Source: Artocarpus heterophyllus (Eukaryota > Streptophyta > Magnoliopsida > Rosales > Moraceae). From it: a DNA stretch of 64,000 nucleotides. A program made the translations under genes and the position numbers. Numbering within the stretch: position 1 is the stretch's first letter; each line of letters opens with the position of its first letter. The stretch covers positions 28,536,938 to 28,600,937 of the forward strand of contig CM046350.1 in assembly GCA_025403435.1 (NCBI GenBank), written 5' to 3'. Below are positions 25,052 to 37,282 of this stretch, piece by piece. Under the pieces are notes generated by a model, which was given only the letters and a program-made list of their open reading frames with translations, ran no database searches and was not told the origin of the DNA.

Positions 25052-25658
25052 TGTATCAGTTTACAGAATGAAACTAGAAACAGAAATGACTACTAGAAGA
25101 AATTGCAATCAAGAAGACAGAATTTCTACCAAGGTTCGGACTTAAAGTCCTACGTCCCCATTGAGCTCTCTCACAAAGAAAGCCCTTTCCACTATCAGAG
25201 ATTGTTACACTCATAACTCACAATCAATTAGAGCACACACCCAAGAACTGAATATAGAAACAAGATTACAGAGAAGCCTAGTGCTAATCCTAGAGAAAAT
25301 GCTAAGATAGAAAAACACCTATGTTTTTCTTTATTTTCCCAATTACCAAGCATTCTTAGTCTTCTCAATTTCACAAAAAACTTTCAAATTCTCTATCACA
25401 GTTCATCTTCTCTCTAAAATAAATTGTGGCTCTCTATATTCCGCCCTATCAACTAATTACGAACATTAAGAAACACAAGAAAAGTTCAAACAATGGTAAA
25501 GTCGGTGAAGCAAGCCTGCCCACGTGTCATAATTTAATTTGCTCTTGTTGAAGAAACACGTTTTTTGACTCAACTGATTGAAAGGCAGAAAATGACATCT
25601 TATTTAGGTCTGCAACAAGTCTCTGCTCATTGTCGTTCTAAGTGGAATTACATTAACA
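25052..25658 (-). repeat. 5' LTR of Element 3 (about 607 bp)
   Basis: On the minus strand it begins TGTTAATGTAATTCC and ends CTGATACA, TG...CA termini directly before the primer site. The right boundary was chosen from the terminal dinucleotide because the second LTR is missing, so it is less certain than the left boundary. Confidence 0.7.
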
Positions 25659-25873
25659 CTTACTTTGGAAAGTTTACTACAATTTTGGTTTATCATAATA
25701 AAGAGTAAATTACATGTTATGTCACACAATCATTCATATTTCATATTAAGTTATGCCATAAATAAACATATGTAGCATTTATAAAAACTAAATCATGAAA
25801 GATGACATTTATATAGATTCTCTATCATAAAACTATTTAATATCATATATATATATATATATAACATTAATTC
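25659..25873. other. AT-rich spacer
   Basis: No gene or element seen. It contains an (AT)n run at about 25844-25863. The last bases aattc are the left target-site duplication of the next solo LTR. Confidence 0.6.
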
Positions 25874-27913
25874 TATTGGAAAAATAGTACGCAGTAGAAT
25901 TTTAAAAATTTTATATCAAGGTATTTTCTAAAACACAGATTTGACGTGCTATATGCATAAATTAACCAGATCTTACTAATCTTTTGTGTGCTGAAAAGCT
26001 CCTACAATCAATGAAGAAAAGTAACGTTCCAGAAGGACCTCAATCAACTGCCTTCTTGGCTATTCTCTATCCACGATCGAAGTGAGGGTGGACTCATGTT
26101 GTTCAGCTTTTCCATCAAGTGATTCTCCTTCCAACCAATTGAGAGAACCCAAAGCTAGTGTTCATGATTTGTGAACAAAAGCTCTCAGAGAGTTTCAGAA
26201 TCTCAACAACAAAGTTTCACTCTTAATCTCTCAATTGATCTAAATAATAATGAGACTCACTCCCTTTTAATAGAGGTTGGGCGGCCTAGGAGTCAGCCCT
26301 TATCAGATAGGGTCTCAAAAATTTGAATCAGAATCAAACTAGGATCATAATATGATAAAATCCGCATGAAAACGCGTGATTTTTTTATTGCGCGGCCATC
26401 TAATAAAATCCACATGAAAACATATGATCTTTTAATTGCATAGCCGACATGCCGATCTGTCTAACTAGCATGCCAAACCTGCGATCAAAATCTCAGCGAA
26501 TCTTTTATTCTCCACCTGAGATTCTATAGGATAAAGTCTCAGTTTTAATTCAAATAACCCAATAGAGAAGTTATCTAATTAAAACAACTTTATCTAGATA
26601 ATCTCTAGGAAAATAAATAAATTCCTAATAATTCTACAAGTTTATCTTGATCTAATTTATTCAAAATTAAATCAACTTATAAACAAACAAGAATTATCCG
26701 ATCCCAATAATTCAACAAGTTTATCTTGAATTAATTTTGTTACAAAATTAATTCAACCGATAAACAGAAATGAATTAATTGATTCTTCTAAATTTCAGCC
26801 AATCTGATAAATCTGACATAAGTCACCAATTATTAGAAAAGCATGCCATATCGTTATAGGATTTTTTTGAGCTAGCAAAGGGGACCTGATAGACCTATAT
26901 AGTTCAAGCTCCCGATAATTATGAAACCCAATATCATAGATATACAATTTATAATTATCAACTCCAATGCTACTCCACTAACAGCTTGGAGTTGCACTCT
27001 TGAACTATATAGAATTACAAAACCCATATAGCTAAGTCTCCATGACATATCATAATGCATCGTATCCCCATAGGATTATCCATAATCGGCTTAAGGACAA
27101 GTTCTATCTTACATTCTCAATTATTTTTATCTTACGTTCCATTATCTCACCATCAAAAAACTTGCCATCCAAAGACGGCATACCATTCGGTTACACCTAT
27201 GTATCCAAATGGTTGCGTTCCAATTTTGTAATTACAAGATAACACATATAAGAGGATATCACTACTCTTAAAGAGGAGCTATGGATTTCATATCTATGAG
27301 TAACAGGTCTACGCTATCAAGAGTCATGCCTCCAACGTATCGGCATGCGTACCACTATTAAAATGTAGATGTCACCCTTTGGTGTATCAAAAGACATAAG
27401 TCAAGACAACGAGCCCACTATTCATCTCAAGATTAAGATACAATACAAATGATTGTCTAAAGTGAATCGATTTGCCAAGATAGAATTATTAATCCAAATC
27501 AATTCACTTTATGTCTCGATCCAATACATCGTCACCTATGAAAATATGCCAATATTTCTATTCGTAAAATCCACCTCTGATGGCCAAAACAAACCATCTC
27601 CCGTTAAGGATATAAACAACATAACAATCTTTGCATGAACAAAGCGCCTAACTTTATTCTCTCGATTGCGGATCTTGTAATTTAGACCATCACCTTAAGA
27701 ATCTTGTCTCCCACATAATCTGTCCATCATATGCCCAATTCTTAAAGGTTTACACCAATAGTCTCAGATTTTTGTTTGCTTAACATACATTCAATAAATA
27801 TGAACATAAAGTGGACAAAATTTGGTATATAAATAATAAATAAATTCTTTATTGATAAAAATGTGTCTAAAAACATATTATATTTTTACTCCTTAGGGCA
27901 TATAGGTCTAACA
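25874..27913 (-). repeat. Solo LTR of the Element 1 lineage, minus strand
   Basis: Length 2040 bp. On the minus strand it begins TGTTAGACCTATATGCCC and ends TTTTTCCAATA, so the terminal CA has decayed to TA. Flanks are aattc (25869-25873) and acttc (27914-27918), a 4/5 match to a target-site duplication. No internal sequence is attached, hence a solo LTR. It carries a degenerate GC-rich motif cluster near 26392-26482. Confidence 0.9.
26355..26450 (-). repeat. 48-bp tandem duplication in the solo LTR
   Basis: Units at 26355-26402 and 26403-26450 both begin ATAAAATCC(G/A)CATGAAAAC. The duplication includes the GCCG(A)-bearing part of the GC-rich cluster. Copies have since diverged. Confidence 0.75.
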
Positions 27914-28687
27914 ACTTCTTTCCCTTATTGCAAGAGTATATTGTAATTTTATGATAATCAATATAACTAGAAAGTTTAAAGGGTTGACAATGTTTTTGTA
28001 CAATATGTAAATATTGTGACTATATAAAATTATAGCTTTATGATCAATGTGATTAACATTTGAATATACAAAACTGACAATATCGGCGCCACATAAAATT
28101 AATTTTGTAAAAGTAGGAGGAATTATAGTTTAGTGAAAAAGTAACCGGTTGTTAAATGGATTCTTGCGTAGTCCAATTGAATTAGTCTAAAGACACCACT
28201 CCAACGCCAATCCTATTGCTTAAATGTCATTTTATTTATCCTTAAAATTTGTCATTATAGTTAAGCACACATATTTTTCTCATTAAACATGTAAATATAA
28301 CTCTAGACTAATGGCTAGTTGGAGGTGCCAAAGGATGTTCTTCTATAGTTCTTGAGAGGCTAGTTATCTCCCCGATCTGTTCATTAAAACGAAAAAAAAA
28401 ATCTAAAATCGATGTCATGTGTCTAAGAAAAATATTATAGGATACAAAATCTACGCTTTGATTGGCCTCTCATCGAATGAGAAACAGACTGATACATAAT
28501 TACATATTTAGTAATGGACAAAAATGATAGAGAGGAATCATCGGGATTGTGATAACGGCAAAGTAAGAGGTCATTTAAAAACAAAAAAAAAATAAAAAAA
28601 TTGGGTATAAGCAATAAGTTGTAGTTTTTTTTATGTAGACTACTCATTGAATGAAACAATAGATAATATCAGAAAGATGGGAGAACT
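27914..28687. other. Intergenic DNA upstream of the small gene
   Basis: AT-rich DNA with no similarity to the retroelements around it and no open frame I would call. It may contain the promoter of the small gene at 28688; no clear TATA box stands out. Confidence 0.5.
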
Positions 28688-29056
28688 ATGGACAAAATTA
28701 ATCTTATGGCAGGAATCATATTCATAATGGTGATGACAACTTCATGTATGCCAGTCCAATCTGTTGTGCATACTAAATCCTCATCACCTTCACGTCTCTC
28801 TTACCACGATAATCGATCGTCGGTCTTTGTTTTTGACAATGATGGCAACAACGCACCAGTGGAAGTGATCTTCGAGTGTGAAGAGAATGCCTGGAAAGCA
28901 TGTAGAGAGAAATTTCAGGAAACGTTGAAACATATAAAGAAACATAGAACAGTATATGTAAAGTTGTTTACTCGCTGCAGCCATAAAAAATTCAATAAGT
29001 GCGTGGAGAATAAGTATCCCTCTTTTCTAAAGGTAGGAAATTTGATCATGGCCTAA
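28688..29056 (+). CDS. Small putative secreted cysteine-rich protein
   Basis: A 122-codon frame starting at a true ATG. Residues 1 to about 26 form a hydrophobic signal-peptide-like segment after a short basic start (MDKINLMAGIIFIMVM). The predicted mature part has four Cys in two CX7C pairs (Cys64/Cys72 and Cys97/Cys105), each in a charged, helix-prone stretch, which would suit two disulfides linking a helical hairpin. Another Cys (20) lies in the signal region. A consensus splice donor (AAAG then GTAGGA) occurs at 29033, so the real protein may change after residue 115. I do not recognise the family; thionin-like or other small apoplastic or reproductive peptides are possibilities only. It is the only frame in the window without transposon similarity that has these gene-like signals. 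Confidence 0.45.
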   Translation: MDKINLMAGIIFIMVMTTSCMPVQSVVHTKSSSPSRLSYHDNRSSVFVFDNDGNNAPVEVIFECEENAWKACREKFQETLKHIKKHRTVYVKLFTRCSHKKFNKCVENKYPSFLKVGNLIMA

Positions 29057-29510
29057 AAGGTTGTTAAATGGGGACAAGTCCTCTTTTTTAGATGTTTTGT
29101 AAATCTTGGGAATAATTCTTTGTAGAAAAACTACTCGGCGGCCAGGGCGATCTCTTCTAAGTTCTATGTAAAATTTACTAGTCTTTCCGTGGATGTAGTA
29201 CTGAGCCACTGAAAATATCTAATGTATTTTGTGTGCGTCACCTTTTTGTTGCTTGGTGTCTCTGTTTTACAAAATCACCTGCATAAGTTTGATTGCTAAA
29301 TCATCAGAAACGGTATGACTTAATAGGGAAGATGACTACAAAGTTCTTGTGTTGAGATTTTTAGTTCAATGTAACACACATGAATTAAGATGAGAGTCGC
29401 GTAGCCCATAAAGATCTGTATTGAGGACTATATTGAAGATTGAAAAGGATACATAAAGTACCGAGCAATGCTTGAAGAAAACTGAAAGAAATCTCATAGG
29501 TTGAATGATG
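29057..29510. other. Intergenic DNA downstream of the small gene
   Basis: No coding frame or repeat recognised. The sequence may include the 3' untranslated region or an intron of the small gene. The last three bases (atg) are the presumed left target duplication of the CACTA element. Confidence 0.5.
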
Positions 29511-29530
29511 CACTACTAGAAATTTGAGAC
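29511..29530 (+). repeat. Left terminal inverted repeat of the CACTA element
   Basis: CACTACTAGAAATTTGAGAC matches the left terminus of the non-autonomous CACTA at 55310 at 16 of 20 positions, placing both in one terminal-repeat family. Confidence 0.8.
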
Positions 29531-29564
29531 TATATTGCCCTCATTTAACAACTTTTTTTTTTAA

Positions 29565-29765
29565 AAAAAACAGTCATGGTAAGAGAAAAAAACACAAGGA
29601 ATTCACCTGAGAAGACAAAAACCATCGTGATAAGGGGGGAAAAGTCTTTCACAACGGTTTTTAAGAAAAATCGTTGTCGTAGATCACACTTTTCACGATG
29701 TTTTTTTGTTAAACCGTCTTGTGACATTATCCTCTCCGTGACGGTTTACTGTCGTGGAAGCTACG
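29565..29765 (+). repeat. Left subterminal repeats of the CACTA element
   Basis: Diverged copies of a palindrome built from CACGACGGTTTTT and AAAAACCGTCGTG halves occur here, such as CACAACGGTTTTTAAG and CACGATGTTTTTTTG. These are the usual binding sites for the CACTA DNA-binding protein (family knowledge). The open frames through this stretch are repeat artefacts. Confidence 0.7.
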
Positions 29766-30149
29766 TTAAAATCTTTATTGTGGCTCGTCAATCAGACATG
29801 AATCATAAACAAAGCTCTCAAAAAACACATCCAGAACCTCCCAAAACTATAGTCGCCATCCTTCTCCGCCTCCATCCTCCTTAATCTCCTTCCTAATTGT
29901 AAGTATTTTATTAGGTATATTTATAAATAGGTTTTGGTTTTGTTGATTAGCTTTTTGGTTTGTGATTTTATAATCATAATTAGTTTTTTGTATAGTTTGG
30001 GTATGAATAATTTATGGATCATTTAGTATTATTGATCAATGTTTATTGTGTTGTGTATATGATTAGTTATTTGGGTATAGGCATGATTAATTTGTTTTAT
30101 AAATATGATTTATTTATTAATTTGTGAAATTGTTTTTAATTGAATTATA

Positions 30150-30172
30150 TTATATATATATATATATATATT
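30150..30172 (+). repeat. (TA)n microsatellite
   Basis: About ten TA units directly upstream of the TNP2 start. Confidence 0.8.
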
Positions 30173-30191
30173 TCGATTTAGGACTTATGAA

Positions 30192-31607
30192 ATGGATAGG
30201 AAATGAATGTGGGATTTTCAATTGACTAGAGAATATGTTAATGGTGTGGAAGAGTTCTTGGATTTTGGAAAAACTCATGCCCATGGTGATAAAGTCCTTA
30301 TGTTCAATATGGAAACAATAGATCTCATTCAATTCCAATTGTTAGAGGACATTTATTTCAAAATGGGATTATAAGTAGTTATCAAACGTGGCATTTTCAT
30401 GGCAAATCTAAGTTCAATCCAACTTTAATAAGTAATGAAAAGGAACATATTGTGGAAGATAATATAGATGATCACGACAATATGGTTGACATAGTCAATG
30501 ATTTGGAATAACACTTTTTACACCATCTGGACTTATTTGAGATAATGATGAATGATGCCGATACACCCGTGTATGAGAAATGTACCAATTTCACCAAATT
30601 GTCCACTTTAGTTGGATTATGGAATTTGAAAGCTTTGGGTGGATGGTCAAATTATAGTTTCACAAATCTTTTGGAATTTCTAGAAAGGCTTCTACCAAAG
30701 GGTAATAAATTACCAACTATTATGTATGAGGTTAAGAAGACTTTCAGCATTTTAGGATCGAGTATGAGAAAATTCATGCTTATGAAAATTACTGTGTTCT
30801 TTATAGGAAAGAGTGTGACGATGAGAATTATTGCCTGGTTTGTAAAGAGTCAAGGTGGAAGAAAGGAAAGGCGCCAAAAGGCGTTAAGAATGGAGTGCCG
30901 ATGAAGGTGTTGTGGAACATTCTGGTACCACATTTGAGGCGTTTATTCCAAAACACAGAGTTTGCTAAGAATTTGACATGGCATTACGACAAATGGATCA
31001 ACGATGATATGCTTAGACATGATTCACCACACAATGGAAGACTTTTGAAGCTGATCATTCGAGTTTAGTACAGATCCAAGAAATATACGTTTCTCTTTGT
31101 CGACAAATAGAATGAACCCACATGGTAGCATGAGTCGTGAGCATAGCACTTAGCTCGTAATACTTGTCAACTACATTCTCTCTCCAAAAATGTGCATGAA
31201 GTTGAAGTTCTTAATGTTGTCTTTATTGATTTTAGGTCCTCACCAACTAGGGAATGACATTGATGTGTACTTGGCACCATTAATCAATGACATAAAGAGC
31301 ATGGGAAAATGGAATCAAAGTTTGAGATGCTTACCGAGAAAAGACGTTCACACTCTGTGTAATGTTGATACGGACAATTAACGACTTCCTTGCATATGGA
31401 AATTTATCTAATTATTCGATGAAGTGTTCTATTCGTTGTCCTATTTGTATGAAGAAAACATCTCACAAACGGTTGAAAAATGACAAGAAAACTGTTTTTT
31501 TGGTTATAGAAGATGGTTGCCAAGCGATCATCAGTACTGCAAACAAAAGAAAGCCTTTGATAACAACATCAAAGAAACAGACCCTCCTCGGCCTTTGGCA
31601 AGTGAAC
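30192..31607 (+). pseudogene. TNP2-type CACTA transposase, N-terminal part
   Basis: The frame opens at MDRK, and a stop replaces the next Trp. The following NGVEEFLDF segment matches the transposase-associated N-terminal domain of plant TNP2 proteins. After one stop near 30508, residues coded at 30545-30780 contain the conserved CTKFTKL...LPKGNKLPTxMYE-like region. Then come the KNLTWHYDKW and MLRHDS segments (30970-31025), the RFSLSTNRMNPHGSMS segment (31080-31130), GNDIDVYLAPL (31252-31284) and CPICMKKTSH (31438-31470). The sense reading changes frame several times and reaches LASE exactly where Element 4 is inserted at 31607. The protein would cut and join transposon ends in the nucleus; this copy is inactive. 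Confidence 0.88.
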
Positions 31608-33530
31608 TATTGGAAAACGAGTATGCAACAAAATTTTAAAATTTTAAATTAGAATATTTTTCAAAACATATTCTTGACATACTAAATACATAAATTAATG
31701 ATAGATCTTATTAACCACTTTTGCATACCAAAGTAGGCTTAAATCCGTGTAAAGAAGAACGCACTAGAAGAGCCTTAACCAACTAGTCTTCTTTGCTATT
31801 CTCTATCCACGATCGAAGTGTGGGTGGTTACATGTCATACATCTTATCTTCCAGTGACTCTCCTTCTAACCACTTAAGAAGACCTAGTGCTAAGGTTCAT
31901 GATATTGAACAATAGCTTCTAGGGTGTTTTAGAGTTTTTCAAACTAGAGTACTCACTCTTTGGTTCTCAAATGATCTGAATATCTAAGAAAACTCACCCT
32001 TATTTATAATGGTTAAATTTAGGGTTAAACCTTATCAGATTAGGTCTCAAAATTAGAGTCTAGATCAACTCCTTATCAAAAAGGCATGAAACACATTTGC
32101 TGCTATAGCTACAACGGTCGATCGCGATACAAAGGCACAGTCAATTGCGTTGTCGTGATCTAGAAGTTGGAATTAAATTTGAACTTCCTTAAGCTGATTT
32201 GATTGATCCAATCTTAACCAATTGGATAAATCCTATCATATTTGACCTATATATCCTTTATAGAGTCTAAATCTTAATTCAAATAACCCAATAGAAAAGT
32301 TATCAGATTAAAATAGTCATATATAGATAAACCCATACAAATAAAATATTATCCAAATAATTCAACATGTTTATCTCGAACTATTTTACAAAATTAATTC
32401 AATCAATAAACTGACATAAATTATCAAATCCACCTAATTCAAATTTTATCCAATCTAATAATTTAACATAAGTCAGCAATATATAGGAAAAACATACCGT
32501 ATCATTACAGAATTTATCATAAGCTAGCAAAGAGGACCCAAAGGACATATATAGATTAAGCTCCTATAATTATAAAATACAATATTCCAGATACATATTT
32601 TATAATTATCAACTCTAGTACTACTCTATTAAAAGCTGAGAGCTGCACTCTTAAATTATATAAAATTTTGAAGCTTCAATAAACTAACCGTCTATAGCAT
32701 ATCATAATGTGTTACATCCCCATAGGATATTCATAATTGGCTTAATTTTACCTTACGTTTCATTATTTTACCATTGGAATACTTACCATCCATAGAAAGT
32801 ATACCATTTGGTTACACGTATGTATCCAAATGGTTAAGCATTCTAGTTTTTCAATTACAAGATAATTTATATAAGAGAATATCATTAACTTTACAAAAAA
32901 GGGTTATGGATTCCATATTTATGAATAATGAGTCTACGTGAATCAAGAGTCATGTCTCCAACGTATTCATATACGTACCATCATTAAGTCAAGATGTTAC
33001 CTTTTGGTACACTAGAAGACATAAGTAAAGGATACAGGCCCATTAGTCATTTTAAGATTAAGCCACAACACATATGATTGTCTAAAGTGTTGTACAAACT
33101 GAATTATTAACCAAATCAATTCAACTTTTTTGTCCTAATCTAATATATCATTACATATGACAATATACCAATGTTTATACTTGTAAAGTTCCACTCGATG
33201 ATCAAGACAAACCATCTCCCGTTATAGATGTAGACGACATAACAATCTTAGCATGAATAAAGTGCCCGACTTTATTCCCTCAATTGCGGATCTAATGATT
33301 TAGACTATCACTTTTAAGATTCATGTCTCCACATAATCTATCCATCATATGCACGATTCTTAAAGGTTTAGACCGACAGTCTCAAGCTTATGTTTGCTTA
33401 TCATACATTCAACATAGATGAACATAAGAGAACACCATTTGGTATATAAATAATAAATAAACTCTTTATTGAGAAAATGTTTCCAAAAACATATTACAAT
33501 ATTTTACTCCCTAGGGCACTATGTCTAACA
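31608..33530 (-). repeat. 3' LTR of Element 4
   Basis: On the minus strand it begins TGTTAGACATAGTGCCC and ends TTTTCCAATA. Aligns end to end with 59315-61242. At the place where other LTRs carry the GC-rich motif array it has a CGATCGCGAT-type segment (about 32110-32160). Confidence 0.92.
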
Positions 33531-33544
33531 ATCTCCTACTTGCA

Positions 33545-34029
33545 CTAAGTGAGTAGATATGACATATCTTGAATCCCCATAGCCTCCACATGCTTATCAA
33601 AATTTCTCATAGTTAGTGTCTTCATGAAGGGATCAGTTAAATTGTCCTCAGACATGATTTTGCATATTGTAACATGCCCACCCTTAACGAAGTCCTTTAT
33701 CACATGATACTTTTGATGAATATGCTTACTCTTCTTGTAAAACCTTGGTTCCATAGCATTAGCTATCACCACAGTGTTATCACGGTGCAGCGATATCGCC
33801 TTATCCATGTCAGAAACTATCTCAAGATCCTCAAGGAACTTACGAAGCCACACTGCTTCTTTTGAAGCATCACTAGCTGGCACATACTCGGCCTCCATCA
33901 TTGAATCTGAAGTGCAATCTTGCTTGACACTTCTCCAAACAATAGCACCGCCATCCAGAGTAAACAAAGAACCAGAAGTCGATCTTCTCGAATCCAGATA
34001 GGATTGGAAATCTGAATCAATGTATCCTA
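33545..34029 (-). pseudogene. RNase H end of Element 4 gag-pol
   Basis: The minus-strand frame from 34029 to the stop at 33545 covers the C-terminal RNase H domain, starting within the GYIDSDFQ motif and including MEAEYV, the RDN motif and HIHQKYHVI. The open frame continues past 34029 into the inserted LTR, but that part is not element sequence. The composite element at 34030 cut the gene at this point, and the rest of pol resumes at 52115. Confidence 0.9.
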
Positions 34030-35663
34030 TGTTAGACATGTATGCTCTAAGGAGTAAAATGTAATATGTTTTTGGAGACATTTTTATCAATAAAGAATTT
34101 ATTCATTTATATATACCAAATATTGTCCTCTTTACGTTCATATTTGTTGAATGTATGATAAGCAAACAATAGTCTGAGACTGTCAGTCTAAACCTTAAGA
34201 ATTGGGCATATGATGGGATGATTATGCGGAAGACGCAATTCTTAGGGTGACGGTCTAAAACATAGCTCCTCTTTAGGAGCAATGATATCCTCTTATATGC
34301 GTTGTCCTGTAATTGGAAAACTAGAGCGCTCAACCATTTGGATACATAGGTGTAACCGAATGGTATACTATCTTTGGATGGTAAGTTTTCTAATGGTGAG
34401 ACAATGGAATGTAAGATAAAAATAATCAAGAAGGTAAGACAGAACTTGTCCTTAAGTCGATTATGGATGATCATATGGGGATGCAATACACTATGATATG
34501 TCATGGAGACTTAGCTACACAAGCTTCGTAATTCTATAAAGTTCGAGAGTGCAGCTCCAAGCTTTTAGTGGAGTAGCGTTGGAGTTGATAATTGTGAAAT
34601 GTATATCTGGGATATTGGGTTTCATAATTATCATGAGCTTGAACTTTATAGGTCCATTTTGGTCCCCTTTACAAGCTCACAAAATCCTGTAATGACACGG
34701 CGTGCTTTTCCAATAATTTGTGACTTATGTCAGATTTATCAGATTAGTTTAAAATTTATAAGAATTAAATAATTCATGTCTGTTTATCGGTTAAATTAAT
34801 TATGTAAGAAATTATTTCAAGATGAACCTGTTGAATTATTGCGTTCGGATAATTCTTGTCTGTTTATCGGTTGTTTTAATTTTGGACAATTAAAACAAGA
34901 TAAACTTGTAGAATTATTGTCAATTGATTTATTTTCTTAGAGATTATCTTGATAAAGTTTTTTTTGATCAAATATTTTTTCTATTGGGCTATTTGAATCA
35001 AAACTGAGACTTTATCCTTTAGAATCTCGGGTGGAAAATAAAGATTCGCGAAGATTTTTTCTCGGCAATTCGGCCTGCCGGATGATGTGTTCGGCCTGCC
35101 GAAATGGCCTGTTCGGCCTGCCTATCAGAAAGTTCGGCCTGCCGACCGACGACAGTTAAGATTACGCATTTTCACGCGGATCTTATCAGATATTGATTCG
35201 AACTTGATTCTGTTTCGATTTTTTGAGACCTAATCTGATATGGACTGACCCTAGGACCAATAGGTATAAAAAGGGAGTGAGTCTAATGATTTACTCAGAT
35301 CAATTTGAGAGATTAAGAGTGATACTCTTCTAGTGAGCATCAAAAAACTCCCTGAGAGCTTTTGTTCACAAATCACGAACACTAGCTTTGGGTTCTCTCT
35401 ATTGGTTGGAAGGAGAGTCACCGGTGGAAGAGCTATACGTGTGAGCCCACACTCACTCCGGTTGTGGATAGAGAATAACAAAGAAGACCAGTTGGTTGAG
35501 GCTCTTCTGGAACGTTACTTCTCTACACAGGTAGCGGAGGTTCTTCGGCACACTGAGGTTAGTAAGATCTGTCTAATTTATACATATAACATGTCAAACT
35601 TGTATTTTGGAAAATACTCTGATGAAAATTTTTAAAATTTCGCTGCGCACTTTGTTTCTAACA
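34030..35663 (+). repeat. LTR1: 5' LTR of composite (X type, internally deleted)
   Basis: It starts TGTTAGACATG and ends TTTCTAACA. It lacks about 396 bp present in LTR2 (41490-41885); the junction at 34261-34264 is a shared CATA, so this is a microhomology deletion. A TATAAAAA is at 35265-35272. GC-rich motifs lie at about 35069-35150. Confidence 0.94.
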
Positions 35664-35665
35664 AT

Positions 35666-35677
35666 TGGTATCAGAGC
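35666..35677 (+). other. Primer binding site of gag-pol A unit
   Basis: Perfect TGGTATCAGAGC two bases after the LTR end, initiator-Met type. Confidence 0.95.
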
Positions 35678-37282
35678 CAAGGTTTTTACATAAATATGTA
35701 AGTTTGTGATCATGTTATATGCATAAATTTTGTGATCTTAGTCTCTCCTATGCTTGAATTGAATTTTATAGAGAGATGGCACTCTAGGTTTCTATATAAT
35801 ATAAATGTTGTCATGGATTATATGGTGAATGTTTATTAATTAATTATGGTTGATTAAATTGTTGATTATTTATTTATTAATTAATTAATACCGGTTATGG
35901 TTCCTTAGAGGTTAGAATATGTATCTAGGTTTTTCATGTAATTAGATTGCGGACTATCATCTCCGTCTAGGAATTGTTATTTAATTTTTAATTTGTAAGA
36001 ATTTTGTAATTAAATAATTATTCGGAGAAGACGAAACGAGAAGTCGGATCTTAAAGATTGATGATGGCACCTCTAAGTATTTCCTGAGTCTCTAATTTTA
36101 TGTTTTTGAATTGTTGAAAATAAAATTGATGAATTGCATTAAAATTGTATTTTCTGGAATGTGCATTTTCTGCTCGGTCGGCATGCCGGACCTCACAGTT
36201 CGGCAGGCCGACAGTGGGGCAGAAATTTTGGTGCTCTGCCGGCAGGCCGAACCTTCATGTTCGGCAGGCCGAACCACCATGATCGACAGACCGATCACCC
36301 AGATCGGACTGCCGACCGAGAGCTGCCAAGTGTCCAGAAAAGGTGTAATTTTTCCAATGCAGTTTTAATTTTATTTTTCGGACGATTCTGAGAAACATTA
36401 AATTTGGATATGACCGGAAATATGAAGTGTTCGATTCATACGGGATTGAGGACTTGAAGATGGATATTACATGAAGAAGGATACAGCTTGAGGATTTAAG
36501 GATGAAGAATCGATAAATGTCTCGATTATTCTCTTGTAATCTTATTTTTCTATTCTCTAGGGTGGAACCATAATATTACGGTTATTATTATTATGCTTGT
36601 AGCTTTGCTTGATTGCTTTGCTTGTCTGCATTATAATATAATTTACCATGTATATTGATAACATGTCATATAGAATAGGGAGTGTTGCTCATATTAAAAT
36701 TGTTCATGCATAATTTTAAAATAAACCTTGACTTCAAAAGATTGAGTGGGAGAAGGTTTTCGAAGAGAGAACCTAAGGCCTCCATCGTTGGTCCATAGGA
36801 AGAACATGATGGTCCTGACCCCTAGGAAGGGATTTCTATCATGTACCTGATTAGATCTCTGAAAGGATAAGGTATTTTAGTATGATTTATGGTTGCACAC
36901 CCCTAGGTGGTGATTATAAATCATGGATAAAATATTGAAACGGTGGTTATACACTCGCGTTAATTTTATTATTAACCTCCCCTAGGAGCTCTGTTAATAA
37001 AATTAATGGCCAAAGAAACGATTATTAATATATGCTGGATCATACGGGTCCTGGATGGCATATATTAATCAGGAGGGGATCTGTGTTCCTGATTGAATTT
37101 GGCATGACTCCCCTAGGAGCTTGTTGAATTCTGAGTTGGGAATTATCGTTGTAAGGTTGTGATATTTTCAAGGTTTTGACACATAAACACATTTGTATGA
37201 TTTTACATGATTGTGTTATCTTACTAAATTAATATATATGTTTGCTTATGTTTGGTATATGATTCTTTATTGTAGATTCAAA
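35678..37282 (+). other. Leader of gag-pol A unit
   Basis: About 1.6 kb untranslated leader with the GC-rich motif array at 36174-36317. Relative to unit B, this array lacks roughly two motif copies (the part of B from about 43827 to 43875). The short frames across the array are low-complexity artefacts. Confidence 0.8.
36174..36317 (+). repeat. GC-rich motif array in leader A
   Basis: Copies of TCGGCAGGCCGA and variants, shorter than the equivalent array in unit B (43800-43988). Confidence 0.85.

Larger units (their letters stand above)
21723..25658 (-). mobile_element. Element 3: truncated copia of a second lineage
   Basis: On the minus strand: LTR (25658 to 25052), primer site, gag, protease, integrase and reverse transcriptase. 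The sequence then stops inside reverse transcriptase near 21722, next to the CACTA relic. The rest of pol and the 3' LTR are missing. Protein sequence differs strongly from Elements 1, 2 and 4, and resembles the Tnt1-like branch (inference from motif style). Confidence 0.85.

Noticed and set aside
29576..29884. 102-codon basic frame before TNP2
   Set aside because: It runs through the left subterminal repeats of the CACTA element and has no transposase motif.
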